A DNA stretch of 64,000 nt from Chloranthus sessilifolius (taxonomy: Eukaryota; Streptophyta; Magnoliopsida; Chloranthales; Chloranthaceae): NCBI GenBank assembly GCA_021018995.1, contig CM037593.1, positions 4,616,088 through 4,680,087 of the forward strand, in the 5' to 3' direction. This document shows, in pieces, positions 23,731-34,757 of this stretch (positions are counted from its first letter, which is position 1; every line of letters begins with the position of its first letter). A program made the position numbers and the translations under genes. The notes under the pieces are model-generated. The model did not search any database. It saw nothing but the letters and a program-made list of their open reading frames with translations, and had not been told where the DNA came from.

Positions 23731-24286
23731 GCGTGGGTGAACTCAAAAATTTTGTGGGGGAGTTAAAGGTACTCCTTTTAGAATAGTGGTAAATTATAAT
23801 GGCATGACTTGTAAATAAAGGTGAATGAAGGGCCTTTTAGAATGGTCATAAACTTTAGTGGCATGACTTGTAAATATAGATGAATAAAGGGCTTTTTAGA
23901 ATGGTGGTATTTTTAAAATATTGGTTTCATTAAGGGCAAAATAGACTTTCCGTCCATAAATGAAACAGAAACACAAAAGTAGGGGCTCAAGAATAATTAC
24001 CCATAACTCAGGAGTTTCTTATAATATTAGCATAACACAGCGGGGTGTATGCAGAAAACCTAATATAATATCCTATTAAATAAGATTTGAAAGATAGAGA
24101 ATAAGAGTCCAAACCAAAGTAGAAAGTGTGAGCATTTTTGGAACGTGGGTTTTTTTTAGGCTATTTTAGTGTGAGAGAAAAACTTGTTCAGATTCAAGAG
24201 AGCTTGAAGGGTTTTAGAGAAAAGGCTTTTGGTATTGGTTTTATAAATCCTTTGGAAAACTCATCTAGAGATTTTTTGCACAACAA

Positions 24287-24300
24287 TTGATATCAGAGCC
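24287..24300 (+). other. Retroelement primer-binding site (initiator Met-tRNA type)
   Basis: TTGATATCAGAGCC lies three bases after an LTR end in CA. It differs by one base from the usual plant TTGGTATCAGAGC site, which pairs with the 3' end of initiator tRNA-Met to prime reverse transcription. Confidence 0.6.
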
Positions 24301-24840
24301 TAAATTTCGACTTGGACATCATTTTATTTCCACAAGAAATTTTTGCTTGTTATTGGTGATTTTTATGACTGGTTGTGTGAAGGGTTAGATTGGAGAATGC
24401 TCTCTATTGTTTGTATGTAGCCTTTGTATATCTTGATAGTGGAAACACTTTATTTAACTGTCTCATGAACTTAGACTTAGACCTATTAATTGTCTTCTTT
24501 TATACGTGAAAGTCATTAATGAGATTAAAAGTGCAAAAACTTTGTAAGAATTTTAGAATAATACACTTGCCTTGAAAGAATCTTCAATAACAAAAGCCCT
24601 GCCCTAAATTACTTGCACCTTGCCCCCTACCCCAAATTATTTGCACCCATCTCCAACTACTTCCGTTTGAGAAGCAAAACTATAACTTCATTTGAATATT
24701 GGTGAGATGGTTGATCTATTGGGTGATGGAGCAAAGCTATGCATATATATTAAGATGTTGTAACCTAATTCGAAAAAAAATCACCAACGATAAAAACGTG
24801 CAAAATACCTTAAAGATTGGATGCGTGACGTCATAATCCT
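24301..24840. other. Spacer, nothing recognised
   Basis: Probably the start of the Copia internal leader just after the primer site, but no gag frame is seen. No other structure found. Confidence 0.4.
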
Positions 24841-25942
24841 TTGACCAGCTGCAGGGATGGCTATCACACCTTTTATGTCACACCTTTGACCTCGGAGACC
24901 CTGTATTTTCACCTTTACCTAAACCGATTAGCTTTTAGCTAAGTCACTTTCAACTAAGACAAAACGTATGGAATACCTCTTTTTACACTTTTTTTTTATT
25001 CTAAATGATTTAAAATTTTAAATATTTGCACTTTTATATTTTTATGCAATGTGAAATGAGATCTATGTCGTATGATTTGAAGGTCACAATATAAAATTAA
25101 TGACATCAAAGATAGACATAAAAAAAGGCGATATCACTACTTTAAATTTTTTTTTTTTTTTTTTTTAAACAATCGATGGCGACTCTTAACACAGTCGGTA
25201 CCGATTGTTTTAAGAGTCACCATCAACTGTTTAGGCTACATTTGGGTTAGCTCTTTTGGGGCAAGGAGCAACTCTTTCACTTTTTGGCTCCGACGGAGAA
25301 CTACTTTTACATTTGATAATACAACTCCTTGCCTCATTTGCTCTGACGAGGAGTTATTTTAAGTAATAAAATTATTTTATGTCTGCTTTATCTAAAAACA
25401 GATTTTATCTGTTATACAAAGAGCAGGTAAAGAGCTGCTTCTGCTCTTATAAGAAGTAAACCAAACACAACCTTAGGACAATGCAGTATTAATCAGAAAA
25501 AGCCATCAATCGTTAAAAAAAAAAATTCCAATCGTTTGCACATATAGTCGATGGTTTACACTCTTAAAACAATTGGTACTGACTGTGTTAAGAGTCGCTA
25601 TCGATTGTTTTAAGAGTCGTCATCAATTATTATTATTATTTTTTTTTTTTTGAAGAGGCAATATCGCCTTTTTTTCGTGTCCATCTTTAGTGCCATCGAT
25701 TTTATATTACGGCCTTCAAATCAGACGGCATAAATCCCGTTTGACACTGCATAAATATAGAAAAGTACAAATATTTAAAATTTTAAACCATGTAGAACGA
25801 AAATAAATGAAAGAAGGGGTATTTCGGACTTTTTGTGCTAGTTGAAAATGGCTTGACTAAAAGCTGGTCGGTTTGGGTGAAGGTGAAAATATAGGTCTCA
25901 CGTAAAAGATGTATCTGACAAGATCGATAAGGTAAATTTCCC
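24841..25942. mobile_element. Foldback element, TCGATATCGA family, interrupted
   Basis: The left arm (TTTTAAATATTTGCACTTTT, CACAATATAAA and so on) and right arm (GTACAAATATTTAAAATTTT, TTTATATTACGGCC) are inverse copies. The right tip GGTAAATTTCCC matches the elements at 4765 and 17,440. The core carries GTCGGTACCGATTG-type palindromes. A Tourist-like MITE sits inside at 25,223-25,476. Confidence 0.7.
25223..25476. mobile_element. Tourist-like (PIF/Harbinger) MITE with TTA duplication
   Basis: TTA flanks both ends. The left end GGCTACATTTGGGTTAGCTC pairs with the inverse of the right end (AAGTAAACCAAACACAACC). Inside, CTTTTGGGGCAAGGAGCAAC and GAGCAGGTAAAGAGC match, in opposite orientation, the copy in intron 1 at about 38,670-38,912. 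It is nested in the foldback at 24,841. Confidence 0.7.
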
Positions 25943-26169
25943 TTTAAAAATCACAATCAGATGACCTTGATCGTTGACCCTCTCTAGACAGTAGGAATGT
26001 AGATTTGGTTAACCTACAAAAAAATATATATATATTGGTTTTCAATTCGGATCATTCGGAACCTAAAAGATTTCAGGATTTTTTTTTTCCCGTTTCAGGT
26101 TTATTTTATTACTTTTTATCTTTCCAAGTTTTACCTCTTGTTTGGGGGGTTTTTTATTAGTTTTTGGAG

Positions 26170-26555
26170 TAAGGAGCGCACAATTTTTTATGGACTAAAA
26201 CCATTGACTAATTTCAATAAGACGATGAAGATTATTTTTTGTTCCAATCTTGCCCACGATAGATCATAAAATCATGGTGCACCTATGAGACAATCGGATG
26301 TTGATTCCATGTAGCAAGCATCCCCAAAAGTGCCCTAAATGATTGACAAAGAAGTTGACCTTCACTTTTTATGGACGTGTGCCATTTGGAATTAACATCT
26401 TCCATCTGATAGGCTCACCATGAGCTTAAGATCTATCGTGGGGGAGATTGGAACAAAAAAAATATCTATCGTCTGATTCAAATCTATCAATGATTTTAGT
26501 CTGTGACAAATGGTGTGGTCCTTACTCTGAAAACAGGTGAGAGTAGCCATGCTTT
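26170..26555. mobile_element. GATGGAGATC-type foldback (GAGAGTAGCC-ended subfamily)
   Basis: AAAACCATTGACTAATTTCA, then GACGATGAAGATTATTTTTT, on the left pairs with AAAAAATATCTATCGTCTGA, then TCAATGATTTTAG, on the right. It ends near GGTGAGAGTAGCCATG. The same ends occur in the copy at 42,914-43,452 and near 35,007. Confidence 0.6.
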
Positions 26556-26924
26556 CTTTTTTTTAATATTTTGAAGCTATATTTTTTGGTTTTTTAGATT
26601 TTTTTTTCAGTTTATTTTGAATTCTTTTCTGTTTTTCTCATCTACCTAATCGATTTTCTATTTTCTCCACTCAAAACTAAAACTGAACTGAAATCGATTC
26701 GGTTCAGTTTCAAATTGGTTTCCATCCGATTTGGTTTGGCCGATTTTTGAGTTGGTTTTGGATTTTGGAATTTTTTACCATATGATAACATAAAAGAGTT
26801 GTATTGATGACCGACCCAGACACCACCAAATAGTTGTGACCAGGTCATCAACTATGTAATGGCTCCATGTGAGACATGCAAAGATAGGGTATTGCATATG
26901 ATTAAAAGCCTACAAATATTAAAA

Positions 26925-27220
26925 ATCATAGTATCAAAAATCGGCTCATACCGATATGTATCGGTTTCTCGGCAAACCGACACATATCGTTATCTCAATT
27001 GGGTATCAGAATCGGCCGATACAAAATCATTGTATAAAACATTGGTTGATACCGATACGTATCGGTTTCTAGGCAGAATCAATATGTATCGGTATCGGCC
27101 GATACGGTATCGTTTTCGGGTGAGACTTCTATTTTCTTCTTTTTTAAAAAACAAATAGGCCGATACGTATCGGTCCTCCATTGATCGATACCCGAGTCCG
27201 TTACCATTTTGACACCTTGT
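26925..27220. mobile_element. GATACGTATC palindromic element
   Basis: A dense run of CCGATA(C/T)GTATCGG palindromes bounded by ATCAAAAATCGGCTCATACC on the left and CGTTACCATTTTGAC on the right. Same family as the elements at 50,922, 54,319, 55,152, 57,483 and 63,423. Confidence 0.55.
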
Positions 27221-28002
27221 TAAAAATGAAGTGTTGAACTTGGACCAATCCCTGCGGTGCCATCGCCCCATTATGCCACTGAGTATTGGCAATTTATCCA
27301 TCTTATATACGTGGGACGCATATATTGCTGACGATCTTAGGCAATAAATAATTGACTCATGGAATAAATAATTGACCGTTTGATATGGGATCCATGATCT
27401 CAAAATCTATTTTATGGAAGATCAGGATGAAATAGCGACCTCCATGTTCTGATCTTATGCAATAGATGGTTTTCAAGGGTTCCGAGAGCTGGGTGCCGTC
27501 AGAGAATGGGAGGTTGCAAACGTAGGTACCCTTATAGTTTTGGTGCTTTTGGACTCTAGTAGATAAATATTTCATGCGAGAATGGGGTTGACCCAAGTGG
27601 GCCAAATACTTCTGACCTTTTAAAAAGATGCATTTTAATCATGACTTTTTCAATTGATATTTAAATGCCCTTTAACTTTTTTGAATAAATATTCAATTTT
27701 GTTAACTAATCATTTTTTTCTTCTCCATTTATTTTTCAATATCTTTAAGTTTTTCGCTTTTTCTTTTCATTTTTGTTTTTCAATTTGGTCACCTTTTTTT
27801 TTAGTGACTTTTCACTGATATATTTTTATAATTTTCACTTTAACTTTCCCCTTTTTTTTTGAATTTGCCATATTTTCCCATAGATGGTGGTTATACCCCA
27901 AATTGCACTAGAGTACCTTGAAATTCACCCATCGAATCATTAGTTGACTCAGGTTGAATAACGTTGACGGTATTGAATTAGATGACCGAAATTGTTTAGG
28001 CT
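27221..28002. other. Intergenic DNA; left arm of a GATGGAGATC foldback at the end
   Basis: No gene recognised. T-rich at 27,640-27,880. From about 27,905 to 28,460 a foldback copy starts (ACCCATCGAATCATTAGTTG); it is interrupted by the MITE at 28,003. Confidence 0.4.
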
Positions 28003-28147
28003 CACTACAAAATAAACAGATTATTAGCGGTAATTGTTTGGAAACTGCCGCTATTAACAAATAACTATTATGTAATAACATTAGCGACAATTTTTTGTTA
28101 ATAGCGGCAGTTTTTTACTATTATTAATAGTCTTGTTTTTTGTAGTG
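28003..28147. mobile_element. 145-bp CACTA-like MITE
   Basis: Starts CACTACAAAATAAACAG and ends TTGTTTTTTGTAGTG, with subterminal GATTATTAGCGG / CTATTATTAATAGTC and internal AACTGCCGCTATT / AATAGCGGCAGTT inverted repeats. CACTACAA ends mark the CACTA (CMC) superfamily. It is nested in a foldback that continues on both sides. Confidence 0.75.
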
Positions 28148-28686
28148 CAATCTTTCACATGATGGACCTTGTGATCATGCCATCAAATTGTTACTATTTT
28201 ATTTCATATGACACAGATCTCAAAAACGTGACCTTAACATCACGTGTAAGCTCAAAATTGATTGTAAGGTCATTTTTTTGAATGCATACCATATGAAATA
28301 AAAAATCGACCGTCTGATTGTACTCTCATGATCTCAAGATCCATCGTGTAAAAGATTGGGACGATAAACAATCTCCATCATTTGATTCAATGCAATCAAT
28401 GTGCTTCATTATGGGTGAACTCAAAGATTAGGTGGGTGCCTTTAAAGGTACTCATTGCACCCCACTAAAAGGCCATGTGTAATTTTTTTTAGTTTTTTAT
28501 TTTAAATAATATGGGTGTCCGAAGTTTGTGCTTGGACTAATTAATCCCTAGGGGTGCCTTCGCCACACCAAGTCATGAGAGATGAAGGCAAGAATCCCTT
28601 GGACTAGGGGTGCCTTCGCACCTACCATGCCACAAGAAATGAAGGCAAGGTGGGGCCGATAGGGGTCATGGCCCCAACCACAAAAG

Positions 28687-29060
28687 CAGTGGCGAACACA
28701 GGATTTTCATGTGGTGGGAGTACCGTAAAATCTATAGCCGAAAATTTCTTACACCCTTAGAATAGAAAAAAATAAATAAATCATAAAATACATTAAAAAT
28801 CAAACAATTCTAATTTATGATAAAGATGACAAACGACTCTCTCCAAAAAGTTTTTCTATTACTATCAAGAAATTTGTTTATAATTTTCTTCGACGAGGTT
28901 TCATACTCTGGAAGAATAAGAGAAATTTTTCTATGTCAATGTTATCAAACAGGTTTTTTTTAATATATATGATCAGGCAAGCATTCAACCACTCATCTCT
29001 CATTCGATTTCTCAGCCTATTCTTTATAGCATGTATAACAGAAAATCATTTTCTAAGACA
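28687..29060 (-). pseudogene. hAT transposase C-terminal remnant and element end
   Basis: On the minus strand, codons from 29,030 to the stop at 28,878 read AIKNRLRNRMRDEWLNACLI, then IYIKKNLFDNIDIEKF, then FFQSMKPRRRKL. This is the C-terminal hAT dimerisation tail of plant zf-TTF hAT transposases, ending at a natural stop. Upstream the frame meets a stop just before FSVIHA, and nothing earlier is readable. CAGTGGCGAACACAGGATTT at 28,687 is a typical hAT terminus. Full proteins move hAT elements by cut and paste; this one is dead. Confidence 0.7.
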
Positions 29061-29310
29061 AACGAGTTGGACTTGATCAGGTTAATTATGTTCTAAGGGA
29101 TGAATCACCTTATCATTTGCGAAGATGGGAGGATGATGTAAATCATTTTCTAAGACAAGCGGGAAGTCAGACTTTCTTCTATAGTACTTATGCATTATGG
29201 CAATTTCGACAATCAGGAAAGGAGATAGAGCCTAGCAAAAATAGCATCATGCGCATATTAAGAACTAGTGTAGTTATAAATATTATTATGTACAAAGAAA
29301 CGTACCTATA

Positions 29311-29391
29311 ACAACTATTAATAGTTTTTTGTTAATAACGGCAGTTTTTTGCTCCAAAAAACTGCCTCTAATAATCTATTTTTTTGTAGTG
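29311..29391. mobile_element. 5'-truncated CACTA-like MITE
   Basis: GTTAATAACGGCAGTTTTTT, then GCTCCAAAAAACTGCC, ending TTTTTTTGTAGTG, matches the right half of the 34,758-34,905 element. The left end is missing. Confidence 0.6.
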
Positions 29392-29772
29392 ATAATATCT
29401 GTCATTAATTTTGAAAAAAAGATTGATTATAATCAACATAGCAATTGATTTAAATCTCCTTAAAAGATCATATTTAAACTTGAATGTAGGGACTAGAGAC
29501 AACTTACAACTTAAATCATTAATGGGGGAGAGTATGTAAATTATATAACAATTAACACCATCATTTATAATATAATAATAAATGCGTACCACATGAAATT
29601 AAGAAAAAAGTGTGTTAGATAACATGATGAAACAACTCATTTTAAAATGTGTTAGATAATTTAGTCTAATTTTAAGAGTGTAAGATCTTTTAAACACCAT
29701 TTTGGTGCTTAAATATAAGTCCGAAGTCATTATATATCCCATTTTAGGGGTTAATTTATTTTGGAATAAAAA

Positions 29773-30162
29773 GATTTAAAATTTAGAGAGTTAGGGGTTT
29801 AGTAAAATAATTTAGGTTTAGGGATTTTAGGGTTTATGAAAATGATTTAGGGTTTATAAATTTAGAAATTTAAAGGTTGAGAAAAGGGATTTAGAGTTTA
29901 ACAATTTAGGGAATTGGGGGATTAGGATACTGATTTAGGGTTTAGAAATTTAGGGATTTAAGGGTTTGAAAAAGTAATTTAGAGTTTAAAAATTTAGGGA
30001 TTTGAGAGTTTATGAAAATGATTTAAGGTTTATAAATTAAAGAATTTAAGGGTTTAAAAATTTAGGAATTTGAGAGTTTAGATAAGAATTTAGGATTTAA
30101 TAATTTAGAAAATTGAGGTTTAAATAAATAATTTAGTGTTTAGAAATTTAGAGATTTAGGGG
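29773..30162. repeat. 44-bp AT-rich minisatellite with TTTAGGG motifs
   Basis: About eight diverged units of 44 bp, each starting (G/A)ATTTAG(G/A)GTTTA and containing (A)ATTTAGGGATTT. Four consecutive units from about 29,846 are exactly 44 bp. The plant telomere heptamer TTTAGGG recurs but not in tandem, so this is a minisatellite and not a telomere. A GA-rich run follows (30,162-30,180). Confidence 0.75.
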
Positions 30163-30239
30163 GAGAGAGTGAGAGAGAGATACCTGTAAGATGATGGCTG
30201 ATCGCTAGATCCTTGACGTTGCAGAGAGAGAGAGAGGGA

Positions 30240-30460
30240 GTCATAAATGTAGATTTATATGAGCATTTCTGTGAACATTTAAGATGACACCCACCGTTCC
30301 TTATTAGGTGGATCACCTCATAACAGATAACAGGTACAGATAAATCATAAATGTAGATTTATATGAGCATTTAAGATGGCACCTACTGCAGAAGTTTAGC
30401 TACAACACCGTCCAATATAATTTTGTAGTTGCACAGCTCCTTGTGTGGCACAGTGCAAGT
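30240..30460 (+). repeat. Segment related to 33,575-33,775
   Basis: AGGTGGATCACCTCATAACA, AGATCATAAATG-type text, TATGAGCATTTAAGATGGCA and GCAGAAGTTTAGCTACA recur in the same order at 33,580-33,760. A 27-bp piece (ATAAATGTAGATTTATATGA and on) is also repeated inside this copy at 30,243 and 30,348. A (TA)n run follows at 30,540-30,564. Confidence 0.55.
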
Positions 30461-30464
30461 GGTT

Positions 30465-31716
30465 GGCCTGACCTGCATTGCTAGGACCCAATGCGCTTGC
30501 ATTACACCATATAAGTATGGTCTATCGCTTGTGGTCCGCCATATATATATATATATATATATATCAATATCCTTTTTATTTTAACTTTCTCGAATTTTCT
30601 TAAAATGTTCAATTTTTTTGACTTTTCGCAAGCCGATATATTCCCATCCCCAAACTTGGTTACTATGGTTGAATCTAACATAGATGTTGGCCATGCATGC
30701 ACCAGATTGCACCACAGTAGAATGCCATGTACAATTCTTTTAGGGTTTTTGGCATTTAGCTGCCTAAGATATGTCTTATTTGCACTCCGCCCTTTGTATT
30801 TCACCTATTTACACTGCAGGCTTTGCTTTTGTATTTACTTTACTTATTACCCCTACAGTGAGGGATTGGTTGCAAAACTAATCTTTGACTCCTCTGAATC
30901 GGACGATGTTGACTGTTTCGTACCACAATCTTCCACCCAACGAATCTTGATGTCAAAAGCCTCCCATCAAGCGTTCAGATTTGGATTCCACAAGATGACC
31001 ATGGGTGTACATTAATGTCATTCTTGGATCATTTTTTGAGATGAGTGCCATGTGAAATCAAAATTTGACTTTATGATTGTACGTACATGATCTCAAGATC
31101 ACATAGATCAAAGATCAGGATTGATTCAAAGAAGTCAAAGGTTATTTTGTTGAAAAGTTCATCACTATAAGGGGTAATAGGTAAAGGAAACATAAAAATA
31201 AGGGCCACAATGTAAATAGGTAAAATACGGGAGGCGGAGTACAAATACTACGTACTTTACGGAATAAATACAAAAACTCTTATTTTTATTTTTATATAAT
31301 ATGAGTGTCCTAAGCTTGCGCTTGGACAAATCCTTAGGGTGCCTATGCTCCCACCATGCCATGAGGACGAAGGCAAGGGGGGCCTGACAGGGGCCATGCA
31401 TGGTCCCTGATCACAAATCGAACTTATTTTTATTTTATTGGGATTTAAAATAGGCCCACCAGCATAGCTCTCAGCCCAGTTAGTATGGCCCCCCACGGCC
31501 CACACCATGCCCTAGACCGAGTTAACTCGACTCGGTAGAATTTCAAGCAAGTTCATAGAGAAACAAAATTTTTGAATTTGTTAAATAACTCGAGCGAGTT
31601 CTAAGCAACTCGACAAAGTTGACCCAAATTACACATTTAAAGATTCAAAAAATGTAATTTTTTTTATTTTTCAAACATAAAATATAAATTTTATCTTAGC
31701 CACAAAGCCCAGACAT
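30465..31716. other. Intergenic DNA with a foldback copy at about 30,890-31,130
   Basis: No gene recognised. TCGGACGATGTTGACTGTTT with its inverse region near 31,080-31,120 marks another GATGGAGATC-type foldback. Around 31,310-31,400 a GC-richer piece (CTTGGACAAATCCTTAGGGT, then CCACCATGCCATGAGGA) resembles 28,530-28,660. Confidence 0.4.
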
Positions 31717-31870
31717 CAGGGCCGACCCTGGACCAAGGCTAGCAAGGTGAGAGCCTTGGGCCCCCGATTTTTGAGAGCCACCAAATACTATTTGCCCATT
31801 AAAAAATAGAGTTTTAAAAAACATAAAATAAAAATTCTATAAAGCTAAAGGGCCCCCAATTTGGTTACCT

Positions 31871-31915
<45 letters not shown>

Positions 31916-32764
31916 CAGCTCCACCATCCAACACCTTTTCTCTCTAGACGTGAGATTTGAGAAGAAGTTGATGGGGGTGGGTTACCTTGTTGGACATACA
32001 CCCACATCCATATTTAGTAGCATATTTATATGTTTTTATATAATTGTATATGTTTTTTAAATCTATTTCTGTAATCAGGGCCCCTGGACCAAGGCCCAAG
32101 AGGCGGCTACCTCTTGGGTCCCCAAATTAGGTACAGTTGCTTAATATAATTTATAATTTATAATATGCAATAACATTATATTCATCTAATTGTGTTCGAG
32201 TGGGTTGTGGGTTCAACTCTTCTCACGTCCCATATTTACATTTTTTTTAATGAGTCATGGATCGGGTCGGTGCAGGTCTTTGGTCGGGTCACTGCCCTCA
32301 TTGGGGCAGGCCAACCATATGTATTGACCCAGTAGATTCTCTGACCCAATTTTGACCAAACCAAATTTGTTTGACCAAATCCTTTATATATAGGGAACCT
32401 CGAAATGCGCCTTTGCATTCTCCGAAAGTGCCCACCTCCCAGATCCTTTGAAAACCATTGATTCCTTTGAATGAGATGATGGAAATGATTTTTCATACCT
32501 ATCTCTCACAAAATAGATCTTCAAATCATGACCCACCTATCAAATGGTCAGAATTTTATTTCATGTGTCACAAATCTACAAAAAATGCCCTTGAATCATA
32601 TGGCACACTTCACGCTCAAATGTGATTTCATGGCCATTTTTTGGGATCTATGACAGGTTGAATCACAAACCAAACAGTTTGATAGGTACACCATGATCTC
32701 AAGATCTTTTGAGTGAAAGATATGGGTGAAAAACGATCTCCGTCATGGAGGACAGAACCAACTC

Positions 32765-32799
<35 letters not shown>

Positions 32800-33315
32800 A
32801 CACATACACACACATTTTTATTATTAAATGATCATAACTTAAAATAGTGATTTTAGGCTCGTTAGAGTTTCATTTTTGCAAATGGCCTATCAATTTTAAT
32901 CTATTTGACGAGACTTATCCGATGAACCTATTTTAAAAATTTTTTGAGGTTAAAATACTAAAAAATGTCAGTGAAAGATTCAATGGCAGTTAAAATAATA
33001 CAAATTATTAAAATGTTAATGGTTGAGTTACTCGAGCCTCCAAGTATGTTCTACCAATTTTTTTTTTCTTATTTTGGTGTTACATTTTCTTTAATATATA
33101 TTTTCGTTAATTTATTAGTTGCATTTTCAAATTATAAGCAATAGAATGGAAAATTGAGATATTTATAATTTAAAAGAATTATCTAAAACCATTGAGTATT
33201 ATTTTATTTGTCAAAAATTTTTTTTTGTAGCAATTTAAAAAAAAAAATTAATATGTAAGAGGAGCCCCATTTTAGGAACTCGCCTTGGGCCCCTAAAATC
33301 TCAGGGTCAGCCCTG
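31717..33315. mobile_element. Non-autonomous hAT element with perfect 8-bp target duplication
   Basis: CCAGACAT occurs at 31,709-31,716 and again at 33,316-33,323, exactly flanking the inverted ends CAGGGCCGACCCTGG and TCAGGGTCAGCCCTG. Next to both ends is (C)CTTGGGCCCC in opposite orientation. Eight-base duplications and CAGGG ends are diagnostic of hAT. The 1.6-kb interior has no transposase; it contains a (CT)n run (31,873-31,914), a piece resembling its own end at about 32,080 (CAGGGCCCCTGGACCAAGGC), a GATGGAGATC foldback (about 32,440-32,750) and a (TA)n run (32,766-32,795). Confidence 0.85.
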
Positions 33316-33489
33316 CCAGACATGCATGATCACACACTAACACCAACACCGACAACGATATCCATTAATGTCTGATTCATAATGACATATTTCGCCGAAA
33401 TTCGTCGAAGTTTTCCAAAATGGGGTACAAGTACAACGAAAGTTTAGATGTTTTCACCGCAATTTTCGAAACTTGTATTATTTTCAGGA

Positions 33490-33565
33490 CATTTCGAACT
33501 CACGACCTCGGGGAGCATACTCAAGTCTCGTCAACCGTTACGACAACTCCATGACTCCGGTCTAC
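33490..33565 (-). mobile_element. Possible tRNA-derived SINE fragment
   Basis: On the minus strand GGAGTTGTCGTAACGGTTGA, then GAGACTTGAGTATGC, then GTCGTGAGTTCGAAAT, has an A-box-like and a B-box-like (GAGTTCGAAAT) element with tRNA-like spacing. Short and diverged; it could also be coincidence. Confidence 0.3.
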
Positions 33566-33574
33566 CACCGTTGC

Positions 33575-33775
33575 TTTTCAGGTGGGTCACCTCATAACAG
33601 ATGTAGATCGTAAAATGGTTTCCGGTCTTCCACCGTTGCTTTTCAGGTGAGTAACCTCATAAAGATAAGATCATAAAAGTGCATTAATATGAGCAGTTAA
33701 GGTCACACCCACCACAGAAGTTTAGCTCCCATTCACACACCCTCCAATCTAATTTTGCAGTTGCACAAGCTCATC
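33575..33775 (+). repeat. Segment related to 30,277-30,460
   Basis: Shares CACCTCATAACAGAT, TATGAGCA, CACAGAAGTTTAGCT and CCTCCAATCTAATTTTGCAG with the earlier copy. Here a 55-bp internal unit (GGTCT(T/A)CCACCGTTGCTTTT and on) is itself duplicated (33,558 and 33,626). Confidence 0.55.
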
Positions 33776-34757
33776 AGCTGTTGAATTGGTCAACCATTGG
33801 GAGACCTCTAGAGATTTAGAGGCATTTAAATGACTGAAAGTGAACTTTTGACTAATTTTATGGTGCACAATTAACCAAGTATTGAGACTAGGCGACCTCT
33901 TCTCATGGGAGTTTTAATGCATTTTGGCTTTATTTTGGGAAGAAAGTAGGACTTAGCATCGCGTCAACTAATTCCTAGCCTCAAAAGTTTTGAAGAATTT
34001 GTCAAAAATTACCTATAGGTATATATATGGTTTTAAAAATCGCCCATAGCTAATACAAATAGTCTCATATGTATCGGGTTGGGCCTCATCCCACACGGAT
34101 ATACACCTGGGTTCTATTCTATATGCCGATAAATATTGGGCCAAATAGGTCAACTCTTTTGCCCATAACCTAAGCCACTTTTGAGGATGTGTGTTATGTA
34201 AAATCAGCATCTGAGTGTCTGATAGATGTGCCATAATCTTAATAAAGATCTACCCTGGGGAAGATTGGAACCAAGGGGTGCCAACGGGTTGGGTTAGGGT
34301 CGGGCCTCCCCAAAATCTAGCTTGACTCTAACTTAGGTGGGCTTTGATATGCCCATCCTTAGCCCTAACTTAGGTGGGTTGGGGCGGGCTCAGGTCGGGC
34401 TTTGAGTTTCATTGGTTATTAGTATTTTGTCTAAATTTGTTTTCATTCTAAATTTTTGTTATTATATATTTAAATTATTAGAATACCCTTACAACTATCC
34501 GCTCGATAAATCTAATGGTAATGTTGAGTGCTATTTCAATAATTTGATTTTAAATAGTACAATATATTTTATATAACTGTACTAATTACATTTAATATAT
34601 AACTAAAAGTGATGCACGGTCATGACTTATGGGCTTTAATTTGTTAAGCCCTTACCCGGCCCGACGGATAACGGGCGTTTAGTTTCGAGGCCCTAGACTT
34701 GCCCTCTTACCTTATTTTTAAGCCCTAGCTCTACGATTTTAGGGCTGAGCCAAGTGG
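33776..34757. other. Intergenic DNA with a GGGTGCCAACGGG-type MITE (about 34,277)
   Basis: GGGGTGCCAACGGGTTGGGT at 34,275 is a typical left end of the plant hAT MITE group seen at 11,076 and 52,461. Purine-rich GGGCGGGCTC text follows. No gene. Confidence 0.35.

Larger units (their letters stand above)
22246..24060. mobile_element. Non-autonomous Mutator-like element with perfect 9-bp target duplication
   Basis: TAATATAAT at 22,237-22,245 and again at 24,061-24,069 is a perfect 9-bp direct repeat. Inside it the ends AGGGTTTTTTGCAAATACAC and the inverse at 24,041-24,060 (GTGTATGCAGAAAACC) pair, and the similarity continues inward (GAGTTATGCTGATATTATAA / TTATAATATTAGCATAAC). Nine-base duplications with long inverted ends are the Mutator signature. 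The 1.8-kb interior has no transposase; it holds a 90-bp tandem array and two copies of the GATGGAGATC foldback. Confidence 0.85.
22131..24284 (+). mobile_element. Copia-type LTR split by a DNA transposon
   Basis: The right part (24,070-24,284) ends in CACAACA and is followed at 24,287 by a primer-binding site (TTGATATCAGAGCC, against the usual TGGTATCAGAGC of initiator Met-tRNA). The left part (about 22,131-22,245) joins it exactly once the 22,246-24,060 insertion and one copy of its 9-bp duplication are removed. The 5' limit is a guess (TGCCTATTGAAACTTGG). No gag follows, so the element is truncated. Confidence 0.6.

Noticed and set aside
29773-30162. Interstitial telomere array
   Set aside because: TTTAGGG occurs but never as consecutive heptamers; the true period is 44 bp.
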